The notes below the pieces were generated by a model. It did no database searches, was not told the DNA's origin, and saw nothing but the letters and a program-made list of their open reading frames with translations. Position numbers and translations under genes: made by a program. A DNA stretch of 64,000 nt, from NCBI RefSeq assembly GCF_003992725.1, contig NZ_RZNF01000012.1:1426501-1490500 (forward strand), in the 5' to 3' direction. This DNA comes from Rhodomicrobium lacus. GTDB taxonomy: Bacteria > Pseudomonadota > Alphaproteobacteria > Rhizobiales > Rhodomicrobiaceae. Shown piece by piece: positions 46,288 through 55,780 of this stretch; position 1 is the first letter of the stretch, and every line of letters begins with the position of its first letter.

Positions 46288-49200
46288 CTAATCCATATCG
46301 TGCCTTGAGCTTTCAGTAATAGTCGGCTGTCCACAAGGTGACAAAACGGGTGCCGCGGGCTGCGGCTCCTTGGTCCCGATTTTTCGCTCCCTGTGCAGGC
46401 TGGTCACGAATGTGCTGCCAAACCGCGCGTAAAGCGCCGGAAGCACGACAAGCGTCAGAAGCGTCGCGCTGATGACCCCGCCGATGACGACGGTTGCGAG
46501 GGGCCTTTGCACCTCCGCGCCCGTGCCGGTAGCGAGCGCCATCGGCACGAAGCCGAGCGAAGCGACGAGCGCCGTCATGAAGACGGGCCTCAACCTCCCG
46601 AGCGCGCCGGTCACGACCGCATCCCGCCGGGGCATCCCGTCCTTCTGAAGTTTCTGAATGTAGCTCAACATGACGAGGCCGTTCAGCACGGCGATGCCGG
46701 ACAACGCTATAAAGCCCACCGCCGCCGAAACCGAGAACGGCATGTCGCGAAGCCACAGCGCCGCGATGCCGCCGGTGAGCGCGAGCGGCACCGCCGTGAA
46801 GACGAGGGCCGCGTCGCGCGCCGAGCCGAGCGCGGAGAAAAGAAGCAGGAAGATCAGCAGCAGGCATGCCGGCACGACCAGAGACAAGCGATGTTTCGCT
46901 AGCGCGAGGTTCTCGAACTGACCGCCCCATTGAATAAACGAACCGGCGGGCAGCACCACTTCCGCCTTTACACGGGCCTGCGCTTCGGCAACGAGCGAGG
47001 CGATATCGCGACCGCGCACATTTGCCTGCACCACGACGCGCCGCTTGCCGTTTTCGCGGCTCACCTGGTTCGGCCCCTCCGAGAACTCGAACCGCGCCAC
47101 GCGCTTGAGCGGCACGCTTTGCGGCGGGGCGCCCTGCGCCTGGGGAAGCGGAACCGGCGTATTTTCGAGCGCGGCGAGATCGTCGCGAACGGCTTCGGGC
47201 AGGCGCACGACGATCGCGAAGCGACGGTCGCCCTCGAACACAACACCCGCTTTCCGGCCGCCGATGGATGCGCCGATGATGTCCTGAACGGTTCCGACCG
47301 AGATACCGAGGCGCGCGGCTTCATTCCGGTCGATCGAGATATCCATGAAGGGAAGCCCCTCAGCCTGTTCGACCTTCACATCCACCGCGCCGCTCGTTTG
47401 GCGCAGGATGCCGGCGATTTTGTTCGCCGCTTTCAGCATCGCCTCGGGGTCTTCACCGAACACCTTCACCGCGAGATCGCCGCGCACACCGGCAAGAAGC
47501 TCATTGAAACGCATCTGGATGGGCTGCGTGAACTCATAGATGTTGCCCGGAAGACGCGAGACGGCCACGTTCAGCCTGGCGATGAGGTCGTCCTTTGAAA
47601 GCGCGGGCTCGGGCCAATCGGCGCGCGGCTTCAGGATGATGAAGGTGTCAGACGCGTTCGGCGGCATCGGATCGGTGGAAACTTCCGCCGTGCCGGTCTT
47701 CGAGAAGACGAAAGCGACCTCCGGCGCGGCGCTCAGTGCTTTCTCCACGCGAGTTTGCATCGCCTGCGATTGAGTGAGCGATGTGCTCGGGATGCGAAGC
47801 GCGTGCATGGCGAGATTCTTTTCGTCGAGTGTCGGGACAAACTCCTGTCCGAGCCGCCCGAACGCGAAAACGGATGCGCCGAACAGCGCCACGGCGAGCG
47901 CGATATAGGGCAATGGGCGCCGTACTGCCGAACCCAAAACCGGGCGATAGGCAGCTTTCAGGCTCCGCACAAGCCGGTTCTCCTTCTCCTCGACACGGCC
48001 CCTGATGAAGATCGCAATCATCGCTGGCACGGCGGTCAGCGACAGCACGAAGGCGGCGGCAAGCGCGCAGATCACCGTCAGCGCCATCGGCTCGAACATC
48101 TTGCCTTCGACGCCGGTGAATGTGAGCAGCGGCACATAGACGAGGATGATGATCGCCTGACCGTAGACCGATGGCTCGATCATTTCCCTGGCAGCGCGCG
48201 AGACCGTTTCGAGACGCTCGTCCAGCCGCAGCAATCGCCCAAGCTCGTGCTGGCGTTCGCCGAGCCGTCGCAGGCAGTTTTCCGCGATAATCACCGCACC
48301 ATCCACGATCAAGCCGAAATCGAGCGCGCCGAGGCTCATGAGGTTCGCGCTGATGCGCCCCTCAACCATACCGGTGGCGGTAATGAGCATGGAAACCGGG
48401 ATCACAAGCGCCACGATGAACGCCGCGCGGATATTGCCGAGGAACAGGAACAGCACCGCGACAACCAGCATCGCGCCTTCCGCGAGGTTGGTCGCCACCG
48501 TCGCGATGGTCGCGTCCACGAGCTGCGTGCGGTCGAGCGCCACATTCAACGCGATATCCGGCGGGAGCGTTTTCCGCACTTCGTCGAGCTTTTCGACCAC
48601 GGCCGATGAAATCGTGCGGCCGTTGCCGCCGATGACCATAAGGGCCGTGCCGACGACGACCTCTTCGCCGGAACGGCTCGCGCTGCCGGAGCGCAGTTCG
48701 CGCCCCACGGCGACGGTCGCCACGTCGCGCACGCGCACCGGTACGCCGCCGCGAGCCGTCACCACGACATCGGCGATTTCCCCTGTCGTCCGGAGCTGAC
48801 CGCGCGAGCGCACGATGATGCCCTCGCCGTTGCGCTCAAGATAACCCGCGCCACGATTGAGATTGCCGCGTTCGAGCGCCAACGCGAGATCGTCGAACGA
48901 CAAGCCGAGGGCGACGAGCTTCGCGGGGTCGGGCTCGACGTGATACTGCTTCACGAAGCCGCCAATGGCGTCGACGCCCGCAACACCCGGCACGAGGCGC
49001 ACCTGCGGCCGGATCACCCAATCCTGAATTTCGCGCAAGTAGGCGGCCTGCTCGATCGCAGTTTCCAGCCGTCTTCCTTCCGGCGTCAGGTAGTTGCCGT
49101 CCGTCTGCCAGCCGGGCTTTCCGTCGACTGCGCGTGCGGCCTTTGAAAAGGAGACGGTCCACATCACGATTTCGCCGAGCCCCGTTGAGATGGGGCCGAG

Positions 49201-49584
49201 CTTCGGCTCGACGCCAAGGGGCATGGCATCGCGCGCTTCCTGCAACCGCTCAAGCACCTGCTGGCGCGTGAAATAGACGTCCATCCGATCGCTGAAAACG
49301 GCTGTGACTTGCGAGAAGCCGTTGCGCGAGAGCGAGCGGGTGTATTCAAGCCCCGGCGTACCGGCGAGCGCGGTCTCTATCGGGTAGGTGATTTGCTTCT
49401 CGACATCGACAGGCGACAGAGCGGGGGCAAGCGTGTTGATCTGCACCTGATTGTTGGTGATGTCGGGGACGGCATCGACCGGAAGGCGTCCAAGCGACCA
49501 CATGCCGATGCCCGCGACGACGGCTGTCAGCACAAGCACCGCCCAGCGCCTGCGCACCGAAAAGGAAAGAATGCCTTCGATCAT
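46288..49584 (-). CDS. heavy-metal efflux RND pump, CzcA/CusA type
   Basis: A 1098-residue RND proton antiporter of the HME class. It has twelve membrane segments in two sets and two large periplasmic loops. The N-terminus PVDAVPDITNNQVQINTLAP is diagnostic of metal RND pumps, and the proton-relay segment LDFGLIVDGAVIIAEN (about residue 405) matches the DFG-x3-DGA-x4-EN form typical of Co/Zn/Cd pumps rather than Cu/Ag ones. It exports divalent cations from the periplasm or cytoplasm through a tripartite complex. The membrane-fusion gene precedes it by ten bases. No outer-membrane channel gene is adjacent. ATG 49584 has GAGGG upstream. Confidence 0.93.
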   Translation of the reverse strand: MIEGILSFSVRRRWAVLVLTAVVAGIGMWSLGRLPVDAVPDITNNQVQINTLAPALSPVDVEKQITYPIETALAGTPGLEYTRSLSRNGFSQVTAVFSDRMDVYFTRQQVLERLQEARDAMPLGVEPKLGPISTGLGEIVMWTVSFSKAARAVDGKPGWQTDGNYLTPEGRRLETAIEQAAYLREIQDWVIRPQVRLVPGVAGVDAIGGFVKQYHVEPDPAKLVALGLSFDDLALALERGNLNRGAGYLERNGEGIIVRSRGQLRTTGEIADVVVTARGGVPVRVRDVATVAVGRELRSGSASRSGEEVVVGTALMVIGGNGRTISSAVVEKLDEVRKTLPPDIALNVALDRTQLVDATIATVATNLAEGAMLVVAVLFLFLGNIRAAFIVALVIPVSMLITATGMVEGRISANLMSLGALDFGLIVDGAVIIAENCLRRLGERQHELGRLLRLDERLETVSRAAREMIEPSVYGQAIIILVYVPLLTFTGVEGKMFEPMALTVICALAAAFVLSLTAVPAMIAIFIRGRVEEKENRLVRSLKAAYRPVLGSAVRRPLPYIALAVALFGASVFAFGRLGQEFVPTLDEKNLAMHALRIPSTSLTQSQAMQTRVEKALSAAPEVAFVFSKTGTAEVSTDPMPPNASDTFIILKPRADWPEPALSKDDLIARLNVAVSRLPGNIYEFTQPIQMRFNELLAGVRGDLAVKVFGEDPEAMLKAANKIAGILRQTSGAVDVKVEQAEGLPFMDISIDRNEAARLGISVGTVQDIIGASIGGRKAGVVFEGDRRFAIVVRLPEAVRDDLAALENTPVPLPQAQGAPPQSVPLKRVARFEFSEGPNQVSRENGKRRVVVQANVRGRDIASLVAEAQARVKAEVVLPAGSFIQWGGQFENLALAKHRLSLVVPACLLLIFLLLFSALGSARDAALVFTAVPLALTGGIAALWLRDMPFSVSAAVGFIALSGIAVLNGLVMLSYIQKLQKDGMPRRDAVVTGALGRLRPVFMTALVASLGFVPMALATGTGAEVQRPLATVVIGGVISATLLTLVVLPALYARFGSTFVTSLHRERKIGTKEPQPAAPVLSPCGQPTITESSRHDMD

Positions 49585-49594
49585 GTTCGTTCCC

Positions 49595-50911
49595 TCAGTG
49601 CGCGTGCTCGGCGGAGCCCTTGCCAAGCTCTGCCTTGAGAATGAACGTGTTCGAAACAGCGACGTTTTCGCCGGGCGATACGCCGGAGACAATTTCCGCT
49701 GTCTCGCCATCCTGCCTCGCGATGGCGACCTTCCGTTTTTCGAAGCCGTTCGGTGTTCGGACGAAGACCGTGTGCTCGCCTTCTATCCTCTGGATCGCGG
49801 CGATGGGCACACTGGTTTCAACGGCGTTTTCATCGATGGCGATTTCGGCCGTAACGAAGGTTCCGGGGCGCCAGATCAGATTCGGATTGTCGACCAGCGC
49901 TATGGCTCTTGCGGCCCGCGTATCGGCCGCAATGACAGGGCTGACGAAGATCACGCGCCCGGGCGCCGTTTCCTTCGAGGACGCTGCCCTGATCAGCAGG
50001 GTGTGCCCCTCCCTGACACGATCGAGATCGGCGGCGGGAAGGGTAATATCCACCCACACCTTCGACAGGTCGGCGATAACGTAAAGCTCCGACTCCTGCC
50101 CCTCGCGGCCCACTGGCGCGCCGAGGTCGACGCGACGCTCCACGACGCGGCCCGCGATCGGCGAGCGGATTTCGTGGCGGCGCAGCGCCTTGCCGACCGC
50201 GTCCACGCTTGCGCCCCCCTCCTTCGCCTCGACGGCCGACGCCGCCTGCTTCGAAAGGGCGTCGATGTCGCGCGCATCGATTCCGAGGGCGAGAAGCTTC
50301 TGGCGGCCGAGGTCGGTTCGCACGCGCGCCTCGGAATAAGCGGAGCGCGTCCTGAGATATTGCTGTTCGGGCGTGATCTGCTTCTGCCACAGGGCGCGGT
50401 CGCGCTCGTAAAGCGTCTTCTGCAACGCGAAGGACACGAGCGCCGAGATGTATTCGCTGCGGGCCTCGGCCACCTCGCGGCTTTCCAGCGCCGCGATGAC
50501 CTCGCCCTTCTCAACGGTGTCGCCAAGCTTCTTCCGGAGATCCGAAACGATGCCCACGACATTGGCGGGGATGCGCGCGATGCGATCCTGATCCATGGCG
50601 ATCACGCCCGGCATCACGAGCCGTTGGACGATGCGTCCCTTGGATACCGGAGCGACGGCAATACCCGCTGCGTCGATCTGATCTTTGGAAAGACGCACGC
50701 CTTCGCTTTCGCCTGCGTGGTCTTCCTCGCCGCTGTGGTCGCCGTCATGCTTGCCGCTCGCGTGGTCTTTGTCTGCGGCGGTGTTCTTTGTGGCAGTTGC
50801 GTCGACCGGCCGGTGCGCGTCTCCGACATGCGCGAACGACATGAAAGAAGCAAAACCCAACGCGGTAACGGCCAGCGCTATGCCGCTGAAGAGCAGAATT
50901 CGTCCGGTCAT
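49595..50911 (-). CDS. heavy-metal RND periplasmic adaptor, CzcB type
   Basis: A 438-residue membrane-fusion protein. An N-terminal anchor (residues 5-28) is followed by a His/Asp-rich stretch (about 45-75, with DKDHASGKHDGDHSGEEDH) that probably binds metal. After that come the lipoyl/barrel domains (GVIAMDQDRIARIPANVVGIV, RSPIAGRVVERRVDLGAPVG), an alpha-hairpin and a C-terminal membrane-proximal domain (GENVAVSNTFILKAELGKG). It links the RND pump to an outer-membrane channel and may hand over metal ions. The gene is co-transcribed with the pump gene, ten bases apart. The small exported protein upstream may belong to the same unit. Confidence 0.92.
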   Translation of the reverse strand: MTGRILLFSGIALAVTALGFASFMSFAHVGDAHRPVDATATKNTAADKDHASGKHDGDHSGEEDHAGESEGVRLSKDQIDAAGIAVAPVSKGRIVQRLVMPGVIAMDQDRIARIPANVVGIVSDLRKKLGDTVEKGEVIAALESREVAEARSEYISALVSFALQKTLYERDRALWQKQITPEQQYLRTRSAYSEARVRTDLGRQKLLALGIDARDIDALSKQAASAVEAKEGGASVDAVGKALRRHEIRSPIAGRVVERRVDLGAPVGREGQESELYVIADLSKVWVDITLPAADLDRVREGHTLLIRAASSKETAPGRVIFVSPVIAADTRAARAIALVDNPNLIWRPGTFVTAEIAIDENAVETSVPIAAIQRIEGEHTVFVRTPNGFEKRKVAIARQDGETAEIVSGVSPGENVAVSNTFILKAELGKGSAEHAH

Positions 50912-51043
50912 GATCGATACGTTCGGGGCGTGCCCGCCTTCATAGCTCTCTGATTTGGAAATAGCCGCGTCGCGCGAAGCGTATCGGGCGGCGGCGTCAG
51001 GGCCGTGCCAGGCAGCGTTCGGCGCGTCGGGCGCTATCGCAGA

Positions 51044-51403
51044 TCAGACGCGGGGCGGAGGATCGGACGTCGGAACCGATGAGGGCAGAAAAGGCGCATC
51101 CACCGCAGCCGCGTAGGCGGTCGCAGACAAAAGCAGGGCAAGCCCGCCTATCGGCGCAAGGCGGACGAGCATGGGAGAATGGCAGGCGCAGGCCGCAACG
51201 CTGTGCTGCAAGGCTCCATCATCGGTGCGGTCGGGGACGCTCACGGTTTCACCGGTCACGCCTTCAAACGCGGAAACAGGACCGTGAGCGACGGCATGGG
51301 AGGCGAATGCGAAGAGCAGCACCGCGATGCAGGCAAAGCGATGGGCGGCGCGAATGATCGCGCTGGCCGCCTTCATGATCGCTTCAGCTTTAGCCGGTGA
51401 CAT
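51044..51403 (-). CDS. small membrane/exported protein upstream of metal efflux genes
   Basis: The 119-residue product has an N-terminal hydrophobic segment (about 22-40, AHRFACIAVLLFAFASHAVA) and a second one near residue 85-100. It has a CACHSPM motif and a Pro-rich end (SSVPTSDPPPRV). The composition is like small proteins that accompany copper, cobalt or zinc resistance operons, but I cannot name a family. It lies 132 bp upstream of the adaptor gene on the same strand. An internal ATG at 51376 is an equally good start. Confidence as a real gene is moderate. Confidence 0.5.
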   Translation of the reverse strand: MSPAKAEAIMKAASAIIRAAHRFACIAVLLFAFASHAVAHGPVSAFEGVTGETVSVPDRTDDGALQHSVAACACHSPMLVRLAPIGGLALLLSATAYAAAVDAPFLPSSVPTSDPPPRV

Positions 51404-51830
51404 CCCTGCGACTTTCGATTGCAGTCGTTATAGAGATAAACCGGGGCGGTGAATGCAACCCTAAAGCGATGACATGATTAAGCTCGCCGAAGCGCTGTAC
51501 TAAGTGGGGCGCCAATTCACCGCCGCTAATCGACATCGGCAGCAGCTCATCGTTGCGCGCGATGATTTAGGCAGGCTGCTGAAAAACCCAGCTGCTGACA
51601 TGGCTAAGTAACGTAATACGGAATTAGAAATTTACTGCACAGAAAGCCCCTCCTTCTATGCAGTGATGCGCGATTAGCCATCGCGCCGAGGCATAGCAAA
51701 CCGTTCCTCGATAATCAAACGGGCGCAGTAGCGGGGCTGAGTATCCTCTCGGCCTGACGCTGCATTCAAACGCCCTGTGCCTCGCGGTGCAGGGCGTTTA
51801 TTGTGAATGAATCCGCATTGTATAGCTTCG
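51404..51830. other. 427-bp intergenic region, AT-richer than neighbours
   Basis: No gene is evident. The stretch 51570-51720 is visibly AT-rich, like the following AbiJ-like gene, and may belong to the same acquired segment. I looked for a copy of the tRNA-Arg 3' end as an attachment site and found none. A terminator hairpin occupies 51768-51799. Confidence 0.5.
51768..51799. terminator. intrinsic terminator
   Basis: AAACGCCCTG (51768-51777) / CAGGGCGTTT (51790-51799), a perfect 10-bp stem with a 12-nt loop and short A/T flanks. It lies 31 bp beyond the end of the minus-strand AbiJ-like gene and probably ends its transcript. Confidence 0.75.
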
Positions 51831-52754
51831 TCATTTCGTCGAGTGGTGGGCCTCGACCATAAACAGGATCGTTGTTGCAGTAAGATTCAACGCGTATCTT
51901 GCCAGGTATTCTGGAACGACAAGCGGAGAGGCCCCCTGCCCGTGACCGCCGTTCTTATTCCGCAGCGTGGGAATGCCGCTTTCCAACAGCGAGCGGACAG
52001 ATGAGAATTGCGACTCAAAATATTGCGGGAACAATCCCTCTTTAATGCATATCGCTATCAGGTTTTTTGCGGTGTCACCGGCTTTTGTCGTCCATCCGCG
52101 CAACTCGCAGATCGTTTTCATCGTACTTTCGAATGCCTTTAACGAATCTACGAGACATTCCTTATATCGACCGTGCCGATAATGTTCGTGTGCTGACAAG
52201 AACTCGTCGTTCGTTCCTGCGAATTTTTTATCGCGCAGAACCGCTAAAGTAGGCTTGACAGCCTCGGCATGCACAAAATCCGAATCAATGCGAATGATCT
52301 GATTAGACTCAAACTGATAGCCAATGCCATGCTCCTTAAAGCGCTCATTCAGCTCAGAAACTGCGTCATTCGGCGAAATATTTCTGTCCGTTCTATCAAG
52401 ATAGCGCGTATTTTTTGCGATAACACTAAATATAAATTTGAAACATAGCTCAACGACATCTAGGGCGCGTTCATTATTTTTTTCTTCTAAAAAGAAGTTA
52501 AATATAGAATCTTGATTTGATTTAGGATATTTGGTTAGCTCAAATACGCCGTACTCACGACAGAGAGTTTTATTTACGAACTTGTAAGCATCTGCCGCGT
52601 GGCTTGAGTCGTAATGATCGGTACCAAACGCATCCTCGATAATATGAACGATCTGCACCCGCAGCGCTTGCGGTAGCTCGTCATAGACGTAAACGTCAGG
52701 CATTTCGCCCCGAGCGCGCTTCTGACGTTTGGAAAAAAGATCAAAGACACCCAT
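51831..52754 (-). CDS. AbiJ-like (STM4504/CBY_0614 family) putative abortive infection protein
   Basis: The 307-residue protein starts MGVFDLFSKRQKRARGEMPD then VYVYDELPQALRVQIVHIIED, which I recognise as the AbiJ N-terminal-type domain of the STM4504/CBY_0614 family. The second half (FLSAHEHYRHGRYKECLVDS, LKAFESTMKTICELRGW) looks like a HEPN-type helical domain, often an RNase in phage-defence proteins, but the canonical RX4-6H motif is not clear to me. The gene is much more AT-rich than its neighbours and lies 167 bp from the 3' end of tRNA-Arg, which suggests horizontal acquisition. ATG 52754 was chosen over an upstream in-frame start at 52829 because it begins at the family N-terminus. 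Confidence 0.72.
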   Translation of the reverse strand: MGVFDLFSKRQKRARGEMPDVYVYDELPQALRVQIVHIIEDAFGTDHYDSSHAADAYKFVNKTLCREYGVFELTKYPKSNQDSIFNFFLEEKNNERALDVVELCFKFIFSVIAKNTRYLDRTDRNISPNDAVSELNERFKEHGIGYQFESNQIIRIDSDFVHAEAVKPTLAVLRDKKFAGTNDEFLSAHEHYRHGRYKECLVDSLKAFESTMKTICELRGWTTKAGDTAKNLIAICIKEGLFPQYFESQFSSVRSLLESGIPTLRNKNGGHGQGASPLVVPEYLARYALNLTATTILFMVEAHHSTK

Positions 52755-52921
52755 AGCATCTTCCTTATGGCTGCGGATAATCGATAAATTGTCGTCGGGA
52801 AATTCCAAGCTCTCGGCACCGCTCTCCACTCACCTAAAGGCTTACGGCAGGCTTATCGCGCAAAACGTGCGCGCCTTAAATCCGCGCTTGCGCTGCGCAA
52901 CGCATTGTTTTGCTAAGGAAA

Positions 52922-52998
52922 TGGCGCACCGGGGAAGATTCGAACTCCCGACCCCCAGATTCGTAGTCTGGTGCTCTATCCAGCTGAGCTACCGGTGC
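52922..52998 (-). tRNA. tRNA-Arg (anticodon ACG)
   Basis: Minus-strand cloverleaf beginning GCACCGGTAGCTCAGCTGG. The anticodon loop CTACGAA gives ACG (inosine after TadA editing, reads CGN). The T arm is GGGAGTTCGAATCTTCC, and the acceptor ends GGTGC, G, CCA encoded. The AT-rich AbiJ-like gene lies beyond its 3' end. Confidence 0.97.
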
Positions 52999-53511
52999 GG
53001 AGCAGTGTCGCGCTTGGCGATCTGCGAAGGCCCATATCTCTAGCGGGTTAAGCGCGGGTGTGCAAGCGTTCCGTCGCGAAATTTCGGACCTTTTTCGACC
53101 GCGATTGCTGACGCCCGTTGCGACACCGGAAACGGCGAACCCGCGCCAATCGCGCGGCGCAGCTCTGTCCGTGCAGCTATCGCCTTTTTTTCCGCGCCGC
53201 TCGCGGAAAAAGCGAATGCCGAATCTGCCGAAAGCTATTGTCAGCGCATTGAAATGATTGGAAATTAATGGCCGTCCTGGCGTCAGGCGGTGTGTCTCCT
53301 CCCCCGACGCAAACGCCGTGCGCTCTACCGCCGTTCTGTGGCTTTGAACTCGATTTCCCCCGCCCCCTTTCAACCTGGTCTGTCGCGCGCAACCGAGTCT
53401 GCAACGCGCAGCCGTCGCGCCACCCGGCACAGCGTCATGCCGCAATCGGATGCGGCACAACGCTGCGGTTGAGATCGGCCGTCTGCGTGAAACGATGCCA
53501 AGCAGGGTGAT
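52999..53511. other. 513-bp intergenic region
   Basis: I see no gene between tRNA-Arg and the EF-G-like gene. Frames on both strands are short and have shadow-like composition. A T-rich run at 53180-53190 and several short GC repeats are present, but there is no clear terminator for the EF-G-like gene. Confidence 0.45.
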
Positions 53512-55536
53512 CTACACGCTTTTTTGCTGAGAGCGCTCCGCCACGATCTGGTCGGCGACGCGGCCCGAAAGCTCGATGAGATGATCGAACTCGGCCTTGA
53601 AATGCCCCGCTCCCGCAGTCGCCGACCGCAATTCGATGATGAGGTCGTGGATTTCGGCTTCCGGAATGTGCGCCTCGATGGTGTCCCAGCCGGTCCAACC
53701 CGGCCGCGCATCGAAGCCGAGGATCTGCCCGCGCCGCGCGGATATCATGCCGTTGACCTTCGCCGTGGCTTCGCTCGGCACGGAAATGCTGACGGCGGCG
53801 ACCGGCTCCAGCAGCACGGGCTGACACTTCGGCATGCCCTCGACCATCGCGAGACGGCCCGCGAGACGGAAAGCCTGATCCGAGGAATCGACTGTATGGT
53901 AAGAGCCGTCCTTCAGCGTCACGGCCACGTCCACCACCGGAAAGCCGAGCGGCCCGGTGCCGAGATAATCGCGCACGCCCGCTTCGACCGCCGGGATGTA
54001 GTTGCGTGGCACGGCGCCGCCCGTGATCACTTCCGCGAAGGCGAAGCCCTCGCCACGCGGCTGCGGACGAATCTCGACCACGACATCGCCGAACTGTCCA
54101 TGCCCGCCGCTTTGCTTCTTGTGGCGACCGCGCACCTCGACGCTCTTGCGGATCGTCTCGCGATAGGGGATTTGCCGCCGCCGCGTCTCGGCCTTGACGC
54201 CAAAGCGCCGCGCGAGCCTTTCCAGCGCGACGCGAAGATGCATCTCGCCTTGTCCCCAAAGCACCATCTCGCTCGTTTCGCGATCCTGCGCGAGTGAAAG
54301 CGTGGGGTCTTCATCGATCAGCTTCGCGAGCGCGGAGGTGAGCTTGATCTCGTCCTTGCGGTCTCCGACGGCGATGGCGAGCGCGTAGACGGGCTTCGGC
54401 GGCTGCACCGTTTCTGCCGGCGCAGCAAAGCCCTTGTCGCCCGAAATCGCTTCACCCGTATGAATGCCTTCGAGCTTTCCAAACGCGGCGACTTCTCCCG
54501 CTTCCGCCGGGCCACGCTTCTTGATGTCGGGGCCGAACACGGAGAAGACGCCGGAAATGCGTTCCTCGCCGGACGCGCCATAAACCGCGGCGCCATCCGC
54601 GAATTGCCCCGCCAATACGCGCGCAAGCGAGAGCTTGCCCGCGTGTGACGTGTGAATCGTCTTCACCACATAGGCTGCCGATTTCGCCGCGCCCAGGCCG
54701 AGCCTTTCGGCGGTTTCCGCGACGAACGGGGATTCGTGCCGCAGGGCCTTGAGCAGTCTGCCGATACCGTGACCCGCTTCCGCCGAGCCGAAGAACACAG
54801 GGCAAATCTGGCTGCGCTTGAACTCGGTCACGAGGTCCGCGAAGACCTGATCGCGGCTCGGCACAGTGTCGCTCAAAAGCTGTTCCATCAGCGCGTCGTC
54901 ATAATCGGCGAGCTTCTCAAGCATTGAAAAGCGCTGTTCGGCCTCGAATTGCGCGATGTCGTTCGGAATATCGATCAGTTCGCTGGGGGCGTGCGGGCGA
55001 TAGACGAATGCGCGTTCGAGCGCCAGATCGACGAATCCGCTCACCGCGCCGCCTTCGGTAATGGGAACCTGCCGGAGCACGAGCGGAAGTCCGCTGGCGG
55101 GCTGCAATGTTGTAAGCAATTCGGTGATATTGCCGCCGTTCTTGTCGATCTTGTTGATGAAGAGAAGATGGGGGATCTTCGCGGCTTCGAGAGATTTCAG
55201 CACGCTTTGCAGCGCGTAAAGCTTCTTCGGGTCGGCTTCGCAGACGACGACAGCGGTGTCGCAGGCGGGCAGCGCCGCCGTGCCGTCGAACTGGAACTCG
55301 ATAGAGCCAGGAAAATCGAGCGCCGTGAAGCGGTCGCCCAGATACTCGAAGCTCGCGACGTTCGCTTCCACGCTCATGCCGTGGTTCTTCGCCTCCGGCG
55401 TCGTGTCTCCGACATTGTGTGTCGCGCCGGCTCGGGCGAGGATGGCTTCGAAAAGAGAGGTCTTCCCGCTGCCTTGGGGGCCGACGAGTGCGATACAGCG
55501 GGGGCTTCTGCCCCCTGCATTTCCATTTCCGCCCAT
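53512..55536 (-). CDS. EF-G-like translational GTPase (EF-G2 type)
   Basis: The 674-residue protein has the EF-G domain order: GTPase domain (P-loop GPQGSGKT at 19-26, NKID as G4), domain II, and domains III-V (MHLRVALERLARRFGVKAET; AEVITGGAVPRNYIPAVEAG; C-terminal IPEAEIHDLIIELRSATAGAG). The G3 motif reads DFPGS (74-78) instead of DTPGH, so the catalytic histidine of canonical EF-G is replaced by serine. This resembles accessory EF-G-like proteins whose role in translation is unclear. It is not the housekeeping fusA, which normally lies with rpsL-rpsG-tuf. The start ATG at 55536 is supported by the P-loop position. Confidence 0.88.
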   Translation of the reverse strand: MGGNGNAGGRSPRCIALVGPQGSGKTSLFEAILARAGATHNVGDTTPEAKNHGMSVEANVASFEYLGDRFTALDFPGSIEFQFDGTAALPACDTAVVVCEADPKKLYALQSVLKSLEAAKIPHLLFINKIDKNGGNITELLTTLQPASGLPLVLRQVPITEGGAVSGFVDLALERAFVYRPHAPSELIDIPNDIAQFEAEQRFSMLEKLADYDDALMEQLLSDTVPSRDQVFADLVTEFKRSQICPVFFGSAEAGHGIGRLLKALRHESPFVAETAERLGLGAAKSAAYVVKTIHTSHAGKLSLARVLAGQFADGAAVYGASGEERISGVFSVFGPDIKKRGPAEAGEVAAFGKLEGIHTGEAISGDKGFAAPAETVQPPKPVYALAIAVGDRKDEIKLTSALAKLIDEDPTLSLAQDRETSEMVLWGQGEMHLRVALERLARRFGVKAETRRRQIPYRETIRKSVEVRGRHKKQSGGHGQFGDVVVEIRPQPRGEGFAFAEVITGGAVPRNYIPAVEAGVRDYLGTGPLGFPVVDVAVTLKDGSYHTVDSSDQAFRLAGRLAMVEGMPKCQPVLLEPVAAVSISVPSEATAKVNGMISARRGQILGFDARPGWTGWDTIEAHIPEAEIHDLIIELRSATAGAGHFKAEFDHLIELSGRVADQIVAERSQQKSV

Positions 55537-55780
55537 GTGCTTCGTCCTGTGTGGAATTATGCAATTGCGGGCGTGCCGTCAGCACGAGCCGCGACGAAAG
55601 TCATGGTCGCCCCGGACCGGGGAAGAAGCAAGCGCCGCGATGGGTCGGCGGCCGGTTCCGCACATGCGCGAATTGACGCCGAAGCCTCTGCATAAGAGCC
55701 GCGGCGCGATTGACACGATACCCGGATGATGGTTGCAAGCTTCAGGTGTTGTTGCCGAGTTCCAAGCCGCGAGACTGTCC

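Noticed and set aside
51404-52998. Genomic island with attachment repeats at tRNA-Arg
   Set aside because: No copy of the tRNA 3' end and no integrase gene were found by eye; only the AT-rich AbiJ-like gene supports acquisition.
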